Below are positions 27,501 to 41,500 of a DNA stretch of 64,000 nt, in pieces; the first letter of the stretch is position 1, and each line of letters opens with the position of its first letter. The position numbers and the translations under genes were made by a program. Source of the stretch: Luidia sarsii (lineage: Eukaryota > Echinodermata > Asteroidea > Paxillosida > Luidiidae); the NCBI GenBank assembly GCA_949987565.1, contig OX465121.1:6962774-7026773 (forward strand), written 5' to 3'. The notes beneath the pieces were generated by a model. It worked only from the letters and a program-made list of their open reading frames with translations, did not search any database and had not been told where the DNA came from.

Positions 27501-29527
27501 TTAATGTCAAGTGACGCACTACACTGACACATTGTTATTGAAGACCACCCGAAGCTGATGATCATTGATCAAACGGTACAAATTCGGATATCATATAGAT
27601 TGAGGGAAGCAGCCAATTGAATGGTTGTCAAAAATAGTGTTCTAAACCGCAAAGGGAAAACCACAACTTTACACCCATGTTACGTGGCAGCCAGCTGAGA
27701 AAGTGACAGTAACGAGTTCTTTCCAAGCAGGTACCTTTATATTCATGTCACGTGAATTGTGCTCAAAGTAACAATTTTTTATGAAATATAATGACCGCAT
27801 AATTATTTGGACTCTTGGTTATTATTTCCAACATAATGAAGATGAAAAATTAATACGATTTTTATTCCCTTCTCCTTTCTTACCCAAAGTTCAGAACTCT
27901 CAGTTATTAATTAGCGCAATACAGTTGTCAAAAAAGTGTATACCTATGGCTTCTTTAAAGCAACGTAACTTGACACCTGCTGATCGACGTCATTATTTCC
28001 AATTACTGCCAGGACCGTCTGTGTACGGTCTTATAAGAATCAGGACCCAATTTCATAGTTTTTGAAACACCTTATACAGCACAGTCGTGCTGAGAAAAAA
28101 ATAAGTGAAAAATACACCCGGGATCGAACCACGAACCTACACGTTGGCAGTCGAGCGTCTTTCACACAAGGCCAATTGTCTTACGCAACAGTTTCGGATA
28201 TCTTACACGTAAAAAAAAGTGAAAAGGGTTATTTACAAAAAAACGAAAACAAGAACTGTTTTTGAAAGACCGAAAAAACTAAGAAACAAAATTGAATAGG
28301 AAAACAAAACAGAACGAAGACAAGAGCCGTTTCGGAAGACCGAAATAGATGGACAAAAAAGGGGAGAAAAAAAATGTATAAAAAAAAAACTGAAAACAAA
28401 AGCTGTATCGGAAGACCAAACAGCAAAAAATGAATAAAAAACAAACACGAAACTCTTAAAAAATCCAAGTTTGCGAGAAAAAAAGTTATGCGGTGTCAGA
28501 CCAAGCTTTCAGATCCCCGGGACCTCCAGGGTCGTCCCGTGTGCACGGATCTATTAGAGCTCTTAAGGCCTCGGTACCGGTCCACCGCACGTCCTTCCCT
28601 GTCCATCCATATAGGCCCGTAGACCCACGCGCCATGTGAGGGAGGAAACACAGCGGCCCCTAGACCTTGGCCGCCGAGTCGACCAAATGCTTGTGTCCCT
28701 TTACGAAGGCGCGAACCTGGATTATGAGAACAGTCCCAGCATCACAGCGGCACATCTAGATGCGCCACATGCGACGTTGGTGTTTGCGGGAGTTTTTTAA
28801 ACACCTTATACCGCACTATCGTGCTGAGAAAAAATAAATGAAAAATACCCCCGGGATCGAACCACGAACCTACACGTTGGCAGGCGAGCGTCTTTCACAC
28901 AAGGCCACTCGTGTTACGCAACAGTTACGGACATCTTATACATGTTAGCGAACCCGATTAAAATTACGGGGCATGGCCGTTGGCGGCGGGCTTTTGGATT
29001 TCGTCGCGAGTAAAGGGTTCAGCACACTAAAATACTTCCGTAAGCCATAATTATTATGCATGGCGCAGTACAATGGCATGCATGTACAAAATTGTTCAAG
29101 TGAAAATGTTAGTGAGGTTTGACTTGAAAATCATGTCATGTCAGTTAAATTTTACCTTTAATATTGTCGATTCTAAACTCAAGCAAAGTTTCAACCTGAA
29201 GCAACATGTACAATACGATAACTCTTCCCAGTTAAAATAATGCAGCTTTAATGTCAAGTGACGCACTACACTGACACATTGTTATTGAAGACCACCCGAA
29301 GCTGATGATCATTGATCAAACGGTACAAATTCGGATATCATATAGATTGAGGGAAGCAGCCAATTGAATGGTTGTCAAAAATCGTGTTCTAAACCGCAAA
29401 GGGAAAACCACAACTTTACACCCATGTTACGTGGCAGCCAGCTGAGAAAGTGACAGTAACGAGTTCTTTCCAAGCAGGTACCTTTATATTCATGTCACGT
29501 GAATTGTGCTCAAAGTAACAATTTTTT
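15554..29527. repeat. Higher-order repeat family II: two tetramers, 6986-6988-bp period
   Basis: Markers pair at a four-monomer distance: GATTTCTTCGCG at 16771 and 23757 (again at 30745), GTAAAAAAATTTTATG before 17301 and 24287, and TTGGCTGCC at about 18188 and 25174. The one-base deletion ACAATGCATGCATG is at 15101 and 22087. ORF forms run 107, 107, 94, 94 in both blocks. A third block from 29528 continues the same order for its first two monomers and then switches to family III-type sequence at 33023. Confidence 0.82.
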
Positions 29528-32500
29528 ATGAAATATAATGACCGCATAATTATTTGGACTCTTGGTTATTATTTCCAACATAATGAAGATGAAAAATTAA
29601 TACGATTTTTATTCCCTTCTCCTTTCTTACCCAAAGTTCAGAACTCTCAGTTATTAATTAGCGCAATACAGTTGTCAAAAAAATGTATACCTATGGCTTC
29701 TTTAAAGCAACGTAACTTGACACCTGCTGATCGACGTCATTATTTCCAATTACTGCCAAGACCGTCTGTGTACGGTCTTATAAGAATCAGGACCCAATTT
29801 CATAGTTTTTTAAACACCCTATACAGCACAGTCGTGCTGAGAAAAAAATAAGTGAAAAATACACCCGGGATCGAACCACGAACCTACACGTTGGCAGTCG
29901 AGCGTCTTTCACACAAGGCCAATTGTCTTACGCAACAGTTTCGGATATCTTACACGTTAAAAAAAAGTGAAAAGGGTTATTTACAAAAAAACGAAAACAA
30001 GAACTGTTTTTGAACGACCGAAAAAACTAAGAAACAAAATTGAATAGGAAAACAAAACAGAACGAAGACAAGAGCCGTTTCGGAAGACCGAAATAGATGG
30101 ACAAAAAAGGGGAGAAAAAAAATGTATAAAAAAAAACTGAAAACAAAAGCTGTATCGGAAGACCAAACAGCAAAAAATGAATAAAAAACAAACACGAAAC
30201 TCTTAAAAAATCCAAGTTTGCGAGAAAAAAAGTTATGCGGTGTCAGACCAAGCTTTCAGATCCCCGGGACCTCCAGGGTCGTCCCGTGTGCACGGATCTA
30301 TTAGAGCTCTTAAGGCCTCGGTACCGGTCCACCGCACGTCCTTCCCTGTCCATCCATATAGGCCCGTAGACCCACGCGCCATGTGAGGGAGGAAACACAG
30401 CGGCCCCTAGACCTTGGCCGCCGAGTCGACCAAATGCTTGTGTCCCTTTACGAAGGCGCGAACCTGGATTATGAGAACAGTCCCAGCATCACAGCGGCAC
30501 ATCTAGATGCGCCACATGCGACGTTGGTGTTTGCGGGAGTTTTTTAAACACCTTATACCGCACTATCGTGCTGAGAAAAAATAAATGAAAAATACCCCCG
30601 GGATCGAACCACGAACCTACACGTTGGCAGGCGAGCGTCTTTCACACAAGGCCACTCGTGTTACGCAACAGTTACGGACATCTTATACATGTTAGCGAAC
30701 CCGATTAAAATTACGGGGCATGGCCGTTGGCGGCGGGCTTTTGGATTTCTTCGCGAGTAAAGGGTTCAGCACACTAAAATACTTCCGTAAGCCATAATTA
30801 TTATGCATGGCGCAGTACAATGGCATGCATGTACAAAATTGTTCAAGTGAAAATGTTAGTGAGGTTTGACGTGAAAATCATGTCATGTCAGTTAAATTTT
30901 ACCTTTAATATTGTCGATTCTAAACTCAAGCAAAGTTTCAACCTGAAGCAACATGTACAATACGATAACTCTTCCCAGTTAAAATAATGCAGCTTTAATG
31001 TCAAGTGACGCACTACACTGACACATTGTTATTGAAGACCACCCGAAGCTGATGATCATTGATCAAACGGTACAAATTCGGATATCATATAGATTTAGGG
31101 AAGCAGCCAATTGAATGGTTGTCAAAAATCGTGTTCTAAACCGCAAAGGGAAAACCACAACTTTACACCCATGTTACGTGGCAGCCAGCTGATAAAGTGA
31201 CAGTAACGAGTTCTTTCCAAGCAGGTACCTTTATATTCATGTCACGTGAATTGTGCTCAAAGTAAAAATTTTTTATGAAATATAATGACCGCATAATTAT
31301 TTGGACTCTTGGTTATTATTTCCAACATAATGAAGATGAAAAATTAATACGATTTTTATTCCCTTCTCCTTTCTTACCCAAAGTTCAGAACTCTCAGTTA
31401 TTAATTAGCGCAATACAGTTGTCAAAAAAATGTATACCTATGGCTTCTTTAAAGCAACGTAACTTGACACCTGCTGATCGACGTCATTATTTCCAATTAC
31501 TGCCAAGACCGTCTGTGTACGGTCTTATAAGAATCAGGACCCAATTTCATAGTTTTTTAAACACCTTATACAGCACAGTCGTGCTGAGAAAAAAATAAGT
31601 GAAAAATACACCCGGGATCGAACCACGAACCTACACGTTGGCAGTCGAGCGTCTTTCACACAAGGCCAATTGTCTTACGCAACAGTTTCGGATATCTTAC
31701 ACGTTAAAAAAAAGTGAAAAGGGTTATTTACAAAAAAACGAAAACAAGAACTGTTTTTGAACGACCGAAAAAACTAAGAAACAAAATTGAATAGGAAAAC
31801 AAAACAGAACGAAGACAAGAGCCGTTTCGGAAGACCGAAATAGATGGACAAAAAAGGGGAGAAAAAAAATGTATAAAAAAAAACTGAAAACAAAAGCTGT
31901 ATCGGAAGACCAAACAGCAAAAAATGAATAAAAAACAAACACGAAACTCTTAAAAAATCCAAGTTTGCGAGAAAAAAAGTTATGCGGTGTCAGACCAAGC
32001 TTTCAGATCCCCGGGACCTCCAGGGTCGTCCCGTGTGCACGGATCTATTAGAGCTCTTAAGGCCTCGGTACCGGTCCACCGCACGTCCTTCCCTGTCCAT
32101 CCATATAGGCCCGTAGACCCACGCGCCATGTGAGGGAGGAAACACAGCGGCCCCTAGACCTTGGCCGCCGAGTCGACCAAATGCTTGTGTCCCTTTACGA
32201 AGGCGCGAACCTGGATTATGAGAACAGTCCCAGCATCACAGCGGCACATCTAGATGCGCCACATGCGACGTTGGTGTTTGCGGGAGTTTTTTAAACACCT
32301 TATACCGCACTATCGTGCTGAGAAAAAATAAATGAAAAATACCCCCGGGATCGAACCACGAACCTACACGTTGGCAGGCGAGCGTCTTTCACACAAGGCC
32401 ACTCGTGTTACGCAACAGTTACGGACATCTTATACATGTTAGCGAACCCGATTAAAATTACGGGGCATGGCCGTTGGCGGCGGGCTTTTGGATTTCGTCG

Positions 32501-35500
32501 CGAGTAAAGGGTTCAGCACACTAAAATACTTCCGTAAGCCATAATTATTATGCATGGCGCAGTACAATGGCATGCATGTACAAAATTGTTCAAGTGAAAA
32601 TGTTAGTGAGGTTTGACGTGAAAATCATGTCATGTCAGTTAAATTTTACCTTTAATATTGTCGATTCTAAACTCAAGCAAAGTTTCAACCTGAAGCAACA
32701 TGTACAATACGATAACTCTTCCCAGTTAAAATAATGCAGCTTTAATGTCAAGTGACGCACTACACTGACACATTGTTATTGAAGACCACCCGAAGCTGAT
32801 GATCATTGATCAAACGGTACAAATTCGGATATCATATAGATTGAGGGAAGCAGCCAATTGAATGGTTGTCAGAAATCGTGTTCTAAACCGCAAAGGGAAA
32901 ACCACAACTTTACACCCATGTTACGTGGCAGCCAGCTGATAAAGTGACAGTAACGAGTTCTTTCCAAGCAGGTACCTTTATATTCATGTCACGTGAATTG
33001 TGCTCAAAGTAACAATTTTTTTATGAAATATAATGACCTGATAATTATTTGGACTCTTGGTTATTATTTCCAACATAATGAAGATGAAAAATAATACGAT
33101 TTTTATTCCCTTCTCCTTTCTTACCCAAAGTTCAGAACTCTCAGTTATTAATTAGCGCAATACAGTTGTCAAAAAAGTGTATACCTATGGCTTCTTTAAA
33201 GCAACGTAACTTGACACCTGCTGATCGACGTCATTATTTCCAATTACTGCCAAGACCGTCTGTGTACGGTCTTATAAGAATCAGGACCCAATTTCACAGT
33301 TTTTTAAACACCTTATACAGCACAGTCGTGCTGAGAAAAAAATAAGTGAAAAATACACCCGGGATCGAACCACGAACCTACACGTTGGCAGTCGAGCGTC
33401 TTTCACACAAGGCCAATTGTCTTACGCAACAGTTTCGGATATCTTACACGTAAAAAAAGTGAAAAGGGTTATTTACAAAAAAACGAAAACAAGAACTGTT
33501 TTTGAAAGACCGAAAAAACTAAGAAAAAAAATTGAATAGGAAAACAAAACAGAACGAAGACAAGAGCCGTTTCGGAAGACCGAAATAGATGGACAAAAAA
33601 GGGGAGAAAAAAAATGTATAAAAAAAAAATTAAAACAAAAGCTGTATCGGAAGACCAAACAGCAAAAAATGAATAAAAAACAAACACGAAACTCTTAAAA
33701 AATCCAAGTTTGCGAGAAAAAAAGTTATGCGGTGTCAGACCAAGCTTTCAGATCCCCGGGACCTCCAGGGTCGTCCCGTGTGCACGGATCTATTAGAGCT
33801 CTTAAGGCCTCGGTACCGGTCCACCGCACGTCCTTCCCTGTCCATCCATATAGGCCCGTAGACCCACGCGCCATGTGAGGGAGGAAACACAGCGGCCCCT
33901 AGACCTTGGCCGCCGAGTCGACCAAATGCTTGTGTCCCTTTACGAAGGCGCGAACCTGGATTATGAGAACAGTCCCAGCATCACAGCGGCACATCTAGAT
34001 GCGCCACATGCGACGTTGGTGTTTGCGGGAGTTTTTTAAACACCTTATACCGCACTATCGTGCTGAGAAAAAATAAATGAAAAATACCCCCGGGATCGAA
34101 CCACGAACCTACACTTTGGCAGGCGAGCGTCTTTCACACAAGGCCACTCGTGTTACGCAACAGTTACGGACATCTTATACATGTTAGCGAACCCGATTAA
34201 AATTACGGGGCATGGCCGTTGGCGGCGGGCTTTTGGATGTCGTCGCGAGTAAAGGGTTCAGCACACTAAAATACTTCCGTAAGCCATAATTATTATGCAT
34301 GGCGCAGTACAATGGCATGCATGTACAACATTGTTCAAGTGAAAATGTTAGTGAGGTTTGACTTGAAAATCATGTCATGTCAGTTAAATTTTACCTTTAA
34401 TATTGTCGATTCTAAACTCAAGCAAAGTTTCAACCTGAAGCAACATGTACAATACGATAACTCTTCCCAGTTAAAATAATGCAGCTTTAATGTCAAGTGA
34501 CGCACTACACTGACACATTGTTATTGAAGACCACCCGAAGCTGATGATCATTGATCAAACGGTACAAATTCGGATATCATATAGATTGAGGGAAGCAGCC
34601 AATTGAATGGTTGTCAAAAATCGTGTTCTAAACCGCAAAGGGAAAACCACAACTTTACACCCATGTTACGTGGCAGCCAGCTGAGAAAGTGACAGTAACG
34701 AGTTCTTTCCAAGCAGGTACCTTTATATTCATGTCACGTGAATTGTGCTCAAAGTAACAATTTTTTATGAAATATAATGACCGCATAATTATTTGGACTC
34801 TTGGTTATTATTTCCAACATAATGAAGATGAAAAATTAATACGATTTTTATTCCCTTCTCCTTTCTTACCCAAAGTTCAGAACTCTCAGTTATTAATTAG
34901 CGCAATACAGTTGTCAAAAAAGTGTATACCTATGGCTTCTTTAAAGCAACGTAACTTGACACCTGCTGATCGACGTCATTATTTCCAATTACTGCCAGGA
35001 CCGTCTGTGTACGGTCTTATAAGAATCAGGACCCAATTTCATAGTTTTTGAAACACCTTATACAGCACAGTCGTGCTGAGAAAAAAATAAGTGAAAAATA
35101 CACCCGGGATCGAACCACGAACCTACACGTTGGCAGTCGAGCGTCTTTCACACAAGGCCAATTGTCTTACGCAACAGTTTCGGATATCTTACACGTAAAA
35201 AAAAGTGAAAAGGGTTATTTACAAAAAAACGAAAACAAGAACTGTTTTTGAAAGACCGAAAAAACTAAGAAACAAAATTGAATAGGAAAACAAAACAGAA
35301 CGAAGACAAGAGCCGTTTCGGAAGACCGAAATAGATGGACAAAAAAGGGGAGAAAAAAAATGTATAAAAAAAAAACTGAAAACAAAAGCTGTATCGGAAG
35401 ACCAAACAGCAAAAAATGAATAAAAAACAAACACGAAACTCTTAAAAAATCCAAGTTTGCGAGAAAAAAAGTTATGCGGTGTCAGACCAAGCTTTCAGAT

Positions 35501-38500
35501 CCCCGGGACCTCCAGGGTCGTCCCGTGTGCACGGATCTATTAGAGCTCTTAAGGCCTCGGTACCGGTCCACCGCACGTCCTTCCCTGTCCATCCATATAG
35601 GCCCGTAGACCCACGCGCCATGTGAGGGAGGAAACACAGCGGCCCCTAGACCTTGGCCGCCGAGTCGACCAAATGCTTGTGTCCCTTTACGAAGGCGCGA
35701 ACCTGGATTATGAGAACAGTCCCAGCATCACAGCGGCACATCTAGATGCGCCACATGCGACGTTGGTGTTTGCGGGAGTTTTTTAAACACCTTATACCGC
35801 ACTATCGTGCTGAGAAAAAATAAATGAAAAATACCCCCGGGATCGAACCACGAACCTACACGTTGGCAGGCGAGCGTCTTTCACACAAGGCCACTCGTGT
35901 TACGCAACAGTTACGGACATCTTATACATGTTAGCGAACCCGATTAAAATTACGGGGCATGGCCGTTGGCGGCGGGCTTTTGGATTTCGTCGCGAGTAAA
36001 GGGTTCAGCACACTAAAATACTTCCGTAAGCCATAATTATTATGCATGGCGCAGTACAATGGCATGCATGTACAAAATTGTTCAAGTGAAAATGTTAGTG
36101 AGGTTTGACTTGAAAATCATGTCATGTCAGTTAAATTTTACCTTTAATATTGTCGATTCTAAACTCAAGCAAAGTTTCAACCTGAAGCAACATGTACAAT
36201 ACGATAACTCTTCCCAGTTAAAATAATGCAGCTTTAATGTCAAGTGACGCACTACACTGACACATTGTTATTGAAGACCACCCGAAGCTGATGATCATTG
36301 ATCAAACGGTACAAATTCGGATATCATATAGATTGAGGGAAGCAGCCAATTGAATGGTTGTCAAAAATCGTGTTCTAAACCGCAAAGGGAAAACCACAAC
36401 TTTACACCCATGTTACGTGGCAGCCAGCTGAGAAAGTGACAGTAACGAGTTCTTTCCAAGCAGGTACCTTTATATTCATGTCACGTGAATTGTGCTCAAA
36501 GTAACAATTTTTTATGAAATATAATGACCGCATAATTATTTGGACTCTTGGTTATTATTTCCAACATAATGAAGATGAAAAATTAATACGATTTTTATTC
36601 CCTTCTCCTTTCTTACCCAAAGTTCAGAACTCTCAGTTATTAATTAGCGCAATACAGTTGTCAAAAAAATGTATACCTATGGCTTCTTTAAAGCAACGTA
36701 ACTTGACACCTGCTGATCGACGTCATTATTTCCAATTACTGCCAAGACCGTCTGTGTACGGTCTTATAAGAATCAGGACCCAATTTCATAGTTTTTTAAA
36801 CACCCTATACAGCACAGTCGTGCTGAGAAAAAAATAAGTGAAAAATACACCCGGGATCGAACCACGAACCTACACGTTGGCAGTCGAGCGTCTTTCACAC
36901 AAGGCCAATTGTCTTACGCAACAGTTTCGGATATCTTACACGTTAAAAAAAAGTGAAAAGGGTTATTTACAAAAAAACGAAAACAAGAACTGTTTTTGAA
37001 CGACCGAAAAAACTAAGAAACAAAATTGAATAGGAAAACAAAACAGAACGAAGACAAGAGCCGTTTCGGAAGACCGAAATAGATGGACAAAAAAGGGGAG
37101 AAAAAAAATGTATAAAAAAAAACTGAAAACAAAAGCTGTATCGGAAGACCAAACAGCAAAAAATGAATAAAAAACAAACACGAAACTCTTAAAAAATCCA
37201 AGTTTGCGAGAAAAAAAGTTATGCGGTGTCAGACCAAGCTTTCAGATCCCCGGGACCTCCAGGGTCGTCCCGTGTGCACGGATCTATTAGAGCTCTTAAG
37301 GCCTCGGTACCGGTCCACCGCACGTCCTTCCCTGTCCATCCATATAGGCCCGTAGACCCACGCGCCATGTGAGGGAGGAAACACAGCGGCCCCTAGACCT
37401 TGGCCGCCGAGTCGACCAAATGCTTGTGTCCCTTTACGAAGGCGCGAACCTGGATTATGAGAACAGTCCCAGCATCACAGCGGCACATCTAGATGCGCCA
37501 CATGCGACGTTGGTGTTTGCGGGAGTTTTTTAAACACCTTATACCGCACTATCGTGCTGAGAAAAAATAAATGAAAAATACCCCCGGGATCGAACCACGA
37601 ACCTACACGTTGGCAGGCGAGCGTCTTTCACACAAGGCCACTCGTGTTACGCAACAGTTACGGACATCTTATACATGTTAGCGAACCCGATTAAAATTAC
37701 GGGGCATGGCCGTTGGCGGCGGGCTTTTGGATTTCGTCGCGAGTAAAGGGTTCAGCACACTAAAATACTTCCGTAAGCCATAATTATTATGCATGGCGCA
37801 GTACAATGGCATGCATGTACAAAATTGTTCAAGTGAAAATGTTAGTGAGGTTTGACTTGAAAATCATGTCATGTCAGTTAAATTTTACCTTTAATATTGT
37901 CGATTCTAAACTCAAGCAAAGTTTCAACCTGAAGCAACATGTACAATACGATAACTCTTCCCAGTTAAAATAATGCAGCTTTAATGTCAAGTGACGCACT
38001 ACACTGACACATTGTTATTGAAGACCACCCGAAGCTGATGATCATTGATCAAACGGTACAAATTCGGATATCATATAGATTGAGGGAAGCAGCCAATTGA
38101 ATGGTTGTCAAAAATCGTGTTCTAAACCGCAAAGGGAAAACCACAACTTTACACCCATGTTACGTGGCAGCCAGCTGAGAAAGTGACAGTAACGAGTTCT
38201 TTCCAAGCAGGTACCTTTATATTCATGTCACGTGAATTGTGCTCAAAGTAACAATTTTTTATGAAATATAATGACCGCATAATTATTTGGACTCTTGGTT
38301 ATTATTTCCAACATAATGAAGATGAAAAATTAATACGATTTTTATTCCCTTCTCCTTTCTTACCCAAAGTTCAGAACTCTCAGTTATTAATTAGCGCAAT
38401 ACAGTTGTCAAAAAAATGTATACCTATGGCTTCTTTAAAGCAACGTAACTTGACACCTGCTGATCGACGTCATTATTTCCAATTACTGCCAAGACCGTCT

Positions 38501-41500
38501 GTGTACGGTCTTATAAGAATCAGGACCCAATTTCACAGTTTTTTAAACACCTTATACAGCACAGTCGTGCTGAGAAAAAAATAAGTGAAAAATACACCCG
38601 GGATCGAACCACGAACCTACACGTTGGCAGTCGAGCGTCTTTCACACAAGGCCAATTGTCTTACGCAACAGTTTCGGATATCTTACACGTAAAAAAAGTG
38701 AAAAGGGTTATTTACAAAAAAACGAAAACAAGAACTGTTTTTGAAAGACCGAAAAAACTAAGAAAAAAAATTGAATAGGAAAACAAAACAGAACGAAGAC
38801 AAGAGCCGTTTCGGAAGACCGAAATAGATGGACAAAAAAGGGGAGAAAAAAAATGTATAAAAAAAAAATTAAAACAAAAGCTGTATCGGAAGACCAAACA
38901 GCAAAAAATGAATAAAAAACAAACACGAAACTCTTAAAAAATCCAAGTTTGCGAGAAAAAAAGTTATGCGGTGTCAGACCAAGCTTTCAGATCCCCGGGA
39001 CCTCCAGGGTCGTCCCGTGTGCACGGATCTATTAGAGCTCTTAAGGCCTCGGTACCGGTCCACCGCACGTCCTTCCCTGTCCATCCATATAGGCCCGTAG
39101 ACCCACGCGCCATGTGAGGGAGGAAACACAGCGGCCCCTAGACCTTGGCCGCCGAGTCGACCAAATGCTTGTGTCCCTTTACGAAGGCGCGAACCTGGAT
39201 TATGAGAACAGTCCCAGCATCACAGCGGCACATCTAGATGCGCCACATGCGACGTTGGTGTTTGCGGGAGTTTTTTAAACACCTTATACCGCACTATCGT
39301 GCTGAGAAAAAATAAATGAAAAATACCCCCGGGATCGAACCACGAACCTACACTTTGGCAGGCGAGCGTCTTTCACACAAGGCCACTCGTGTTACGCAAC
39401 AGTTACGGACATCTTATACATGTTAGCGAACCCGATTAAAATTACGGGGCATGGCCGTTGGCGGCGGGCTTTTGGATGTCGTCGCGAGTAAAGGGTTCAG
39501 CACACTAAAATACTTCCGTAAGCCATAATTATTATGCATGGCGCAGTACAATGGCATGCATGTACAACATTGTTCAAGTGAAAATGTTAGTGAGGTTTGA
39601 CGTGAAAATCATGTCATGTCAGTTAAATTTTACCTTTAATATTGTCGATTCTAAACTCAAGCAAAGTTTCAACCTGAAGCAACATGTACACTACGATAAC
39701 TCTTCCCAGTTAAAATAATGCAGCTTTAATGTCAAGTGACGCACTACACTGACACATTGTTATTGAAGACCACCCGAAGCTGATGATCATTGATCAAACG
39801 GTACAAATTCGGATATCATATAGATTGAGGGAAGCAGCCAATTGAATGGTTGTCAAAAATCGTGTTCTAAACCGCAAAGGGAAAACCACAACTTTACACC
39901 CATGTTACGTGGCAGCCAGCTGATAAAGTGACAGTAACGAGTTCTTTCCAAGCAGGTACCTTTATATTCATGTCACGTGAATTGTGCTCAAAGTAACAAT
40001 TTTTTTATGAAATATAATGACCTGATAATTATTTGGACTCTTGGTTATTATTTCCAACATAATGAAGATGAAAAAATAATACGATTTTTATTCCCTTCTC
40101 CTTTCTTACCCAAAGTTCAGAACTCTCAGTTATTAATTAGCGCAATACAGTTGTCAAAAAAGTGTATACCTATGGCTTCTTTAAAGCAACGTAACTTGAC
40201 ACCTGCTGATCGACGTCATTATTTCCAATTACTGCCAAGACCGTCTGTGTACGGTCTTATAAGAATCAGGACCCAATTTCACAGTTTTTTAAACACCTTA
40301 TACAGCACAGTCGTGCTGAGAAAAAAATAAGTGAAAAATACACCCGGGATCGAACCACGAACCTACACGTTGGCAGTCGAGCGTCTTTCACACAAGGCCA
40401 ATTGTCTTACGCAACAGTTTCGGATATCTTACACGTTAAAAAAAAGTGAAAAGGGTTATTTACAAAAAAACGAAAACAAGAACTGTTTTTGAACGACCGA
40501 AAAAACTAAGAAACAAAATTGAATAGGAAAACAAAACAGAACGAAGACAAGAGCCGTTTCGGAAGACCGAAATAGATGGACAAAAAAGGGGAGAAAAAAA
40601 ATGTATAAAAAAAAACTGAAAACAAAAGCTGTATCGGAAGACCAAACAGCAAAAAATGAATAAAAAACAAACACGAAACTCTTAAAAAATCCAAGTTTGC
40701 GAGAAAAAAAGTTATGCGGTGTCAGACCAAGCTTTCAGATCCCCGGGACCTCCAGGGTCGTCCCGTGTGCACGGATCTATTAGAGCTCTTAAGGCCTCGG
40801 TACCGGTCCACCGCACGTCCTTCCCTGTCCATCCATATAGGCCCGTAGACCCACGCGCCATGTGAGGGAGGAAACACAGCGGCCCCTAGACCTTGGCCGC
40901 CGAGTCGACCAAATGCTTGTGTCCCTTTACGAAGGCGCGAACCTGGATTATGAGAACAGTCCCAGCATCACAGCGGCACATCTAGATGCGCCACATGCGA
41001 CGTTGGTGTTTGCGGGAGTTTTTTAAACACCTTATACCGCACTATCGTGCTGAGAAAAAATAAATGAAAAATACCCCCGGGATCGAACCACGAACCTACA
41101 CGTTGGCAGGCGAGCGTCTTTCACACAAGGCCACTCGTGTTACGCAACAGTTACGGACATCTTATACATGTTAGCGAACCCGATTAAAATTACGGGGCAT
41201 GGCCGTTGGCGGCGGGCTTTTGGATTTCGTCGCGAGTAAAGGGTTCAGCACACTAAAATACTTCCGTAAGCCATAATTATTATGCATGGCGCAGTACAAT
41301 GGCATGCATGTACAAAATTGTTCAAGTGAAAATGTTAGTGAGGTTTGACTTGAAAATCATGTCATGTCAGTTAAATTTTACCTTTAATATTGTCGATTCT
41401 AAACTCAAGCAAAGTTTCAACCTGAAGCAACATGTACAATACGATAACTCTTCCCAGTTAAAATAATGCAGCTTTAATGTCAAGTGACGCACTACACTGA